A DNA stretch of 64,000 bases from Pseudanabaena minima (GTDB lineage Bacteria > Cyanobacteriota > Cyanobacteriia > Pseudanabaenales > Pseudanabaenaceae). Position numbers and translations under genes: made by a program. The stretch spans positions 2,232,001 to 2,296,000 of the forward strand of contig NZ_CP159508.1 in the NCBI RefSeq assembly GCF_051131155.1, given 5' to 3'. The notes under the pieces are model-generated. The model saw nothing but the letters and a program-made list of their open reading frames with translations. It was not told the origin of the DNA and did no database searches. Below are positions 62,638 to 64,000 of this stretch, piece by piece; the first letter of the stretch is position 1, and every line of letters starts with the position of its first letter.

Positions 62638-63075
62638 TATAAATCCTGCGCTTTGTCCTTGGGATGCTTGCCAACTGCGAGCATCGTAATATAAATCTTC
62701 TAAACAAATACTGTAAAGAACATCCTTAAGTTTGCGATCAAGTCTTTGCCATAGGGCAAATGTGACCCAATCAGAGGCAAGTTTTTCCTGTGGCTTGAGT
62801 TTGGGCAGAGGATAAGTATCTTCGCCAACTGCCGATAAAATTTCACCAAGAGAAATATCTTTGGGCGATCGCTTCAGTTTGTAGCCTCCCTGTACACCAC
62901 GGATCGATTCCACCAAATCCGCTTGGCGTAAAGCCATTAAAATTTTTTCTAAGTAAGGGGCAGGAATAGCTTGGCGATCGCTAATTTCGCGGACTGAGGC
63001 AGGCTTGCGTTTTGCCCAAACCACCAGATCGAGCATCGCCTTCACACTGTAATGACCTTTTCTGGTTAATTTCAT
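62632..63075 (-). CDS. Rrf2-family transcriptional regulator
   Basis: This 147-residue winged-helix protein begins MKLTRKGHYSVKAMLDL, with the recognition segment AIPAPYLEKILMALRQADLVESIRGVQGGYKL, as in Rrf2/IscR proteins. IscR-type members bind iron-sulfur clusters through three clustered Cys; only one Cys (SICLED) is visible here, so cluster binding is doubtful. Targets are unknown. A 47-residue membrane ORF lies 81 bases upstream on the same strand. Confidence 0.92.
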   Translation of the reverse strand: MKLTRKGHYSVKAMLDLVVWAKRKPASVREISDRQAIPAPYLEKILMALRQADLVESIRGVQGGYKLKRSPKDISLGEILSAVGEDTYPLPKLKPQEKLASDWVTFALWQRLDRKLKDVLYSICLEDLYYDARSWQASQGQSAGFIV

Positions 63076-63155
63076 AAAATCCCAAAATCTAGAGCGAAGC
63101 GCTTTGCACTTCCCTCTAAATATAGAGCGTCACGAAGTGAGGCTCTGTATGAACA

Positions 63156-63299
63156 TCAAAAAAGAAAGGACAGATCAACAGGAGCAGGTAGCATTTCGCC
63201 GCCGCGCCAATCAAGTACTTGTACCAAAATTAAATAGCCCACGCCCAATACTACGGCGATAACGCCTGTCAAAACTGATATCCACTGCGATCGCTGCAT
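63156..63299 (-). CDS. 47-residue single-pass membrane protein (small ORF)
   Basis: The minus-strand frame reads MQRSQWISVLTGVIAVVLGV..., continuing GYLILVQVLDWRGGEMLP to a TGA stop. One clear membrane helix (residues 6-28) is followed by a short conserved-looking tail LDWRGGEMLPAPVDL. It is too short for most ORF calls. I do not recognise it. Clean coding structure and a hydrophobic helix support a real gene. It precedes the Rrf2 gene on the same strand with an 80-base gap. Confidence 0.65.
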   Translation of the reverse strand: MQRSQWISVLTGVIAVVLGVGYLILVQVLDWRGGEMLPAPVDLSFLF

Positions 63300-63451
63300 A
63301 AGTAAATCCAAACAAATTTAAGTAAAAAAAATCAGGTGAAAAATCTAAGGAAACCTATGAATTAGCAAAAAACGCCCAAACTAACTGCTATTATCCCTCT
63401 TGAAATATCTTTAAATATCGATATTTAGAAGTACATTGCGCTGATAACAAC

Positions 63452-63498
63452 AGATTTTTTTGGAAAGTCTTACTAAGTAAGACTTTCCAAAAAAATCT
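63452..63498. repeat. palindrome upstream of the sigma-factor gene
   Basis: AGATTTTTTTGGAAAGTCTTA pairs with its exact complement around CTAAG. The rest of 63300-63654 shows no ORF and should hold the sigma-gene promoter. Confidence 0.65.
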
Positions 63499-63654
63499 AT
63501 GGGTTTATTAATGCGGCAAAGTGTTATATATCAATTAAAGCTCTGTTTTGGTAGGAACAAACTTTTCTAATTCTCCGTCCTAAAACTTGAACATAAAGAC
63601 ACAGCCCTGTATCAAGGCAAGTGTAGATTCAAGTCCAGTAGGAGCGAGTAATTG

Positions 63655-64000
63655 ATGAGTTATAGCCTATCTTGGTCAACCAGCATCGGAGGGTACGCGC
63701 CCTCCAACTCCGTGTCCGTTGATAAGCTCCCCATCGTTGAATTGGTACAACTGTGCCAAACCGAAGCGCAAACCAGTAGGTCTGCGTTTGCAGAACTTAT
63801 GCGACGTAATCAGTCCTATGTCGATCAAGTTCTATACAAACTCGCTCCTGACTGGCAAGATCGCGCTGACCTTGCCCAAGAAGTATGGTTGCGTGTTTAC
63901 CGAAATATCAAGCGTTTACAAGAGCCTGAAAAGTTTCGAGGTTGGCTGAGTCGAATTGCCACTAATTTGTTCTATGACGAATTGCGTAAGCGCAAACGAG
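63655..64000 (+). CDS. sigma-70 family (ECF/SigG-like) sigma factor, 5' part
   Basis: The frame from ATG 63655 encodes MSYSLSWSTSIGGYAPSNSV, then a sigma region 2 with FAELMRRNQSYVDQVLYKLA, DRADLAQEVWLRVYRNIKR and FRGWLSRIATNLFYDELRKR, and is open at the window end. AGGAG at 63640-63644 is a good ribosome-binding site. The DLAQEVWLRVY block matches ECF-type region 2.2. A different frame at 63719 is a shadow. Region 4 and the 3' end lie outside. Confidence 0.9.
   Translation, partial: MSYSLSWSTSIGGYAPSNSVSVDKLPIVELVQLCQTEAQTSRSAFAELMRRNQSYVDQVLYKLAPDWQDRADLAQEVWLRVYRNIKRLQEPEKFRGWLSRIATNLFYDELRKRKR

Noticed and set aside
63719..63949. 76-residue plus-strand frame at the window end
   Set aside because: It is a shadow of the sigma-factor frame that starts at 63655.

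Overview
The window looks like a chromosomal segment of a filamentous or simple cyanobacterium, possibly Pseudanabaena-like. It carries genes found only in oxygenic phototrophs or plastids: petC-petA, psbZ, ndhL, ndhS, ycf34, a GUN4-domain gene, DUF3007 next to ndhL, and a cyanobacterial-type RNase E with an Arg-rich C-terminal end. The HIP1 octamer GCGATCGC is scattered through it. The genus is an inference from overall flavour and cannot be proved here.

Layout. 1-8.7 kb: a DUF4259 gene, a serpin lipoprotein, ligA, glutathione reductase, a small zinc-ribbon protein and accC. 8.7-12.5 kb: an insertion-sequence scrapyard. It holds an IS982-type element cleanly split by an IS256-type element (8-bp target duplication), an inverted orphan end of the same IS982 element, a DDE transposase remnant and a frameshifted IS1595-type element. 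12.5-23 kb: a CLC transporter (probably the fluoride subclass), a hydrolase, trhO, tRNA-Arg(CCU), tldE, an M23 peptidase, an SLH porin, a metallo-beta-lactamase-fold hydrolase and rpsJ. 23-38.6 kb: ndhL-DUF3007-truncated methylase, pilT, map, an SDR, a LysM protein, a CAU tRNA, a TPR protein, fmt, DUF389, ftsH and a cold-shock protein. 38.8-40.7 kb: an IS630-type element that joins a truncated UvrD-like helicase to a truncated surE. 41-48.4 kb: ndhS, ycf34, a DUF1460 protein, prmA, DUF4346, a Ser/Thr kinase, DUF429, a HepT-like protein and cobA. 48.7-64 kb: two pentapeptide-repeat proteins, pyrH-frr, a frameshifted GUN4 gene, petC-petA, a second kinase, RNase E with a long leader, a two-domain histidine phosphatase, psbZ, ribH, an Rrf2 regulator, an unlisted 47-residue membrane protein and the start of a sigma factor.

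The strongest non-gene signal is a dense set of perfect palindromes at gene ends. They have unrelated arms but very often share the core GCGAAGC/GCTTCGC, and several contain the stop codon of the adjacent gene. Alongside them are MITE-like families: about 101 bp bounded by TACCAA...TTGGTA (four full copies plus fragments), an AGGACA/TGTCCT-bounded hairpin family, a roughly 59-bp two-copy repeat and a 99-bp CCCTCACCCC palindrome.

Most genes are housekeeping. I found no convincing new defence or biosynthetic system. The most unusual protein-coding items are the truncated degenerate Eco57I-like methylase coupled to the ndhL-DUF3007 pair, the inhibitory-type serpin, the HepT-like protein with a lost catalytic His, and the small membrane ORF next to Rrf2.
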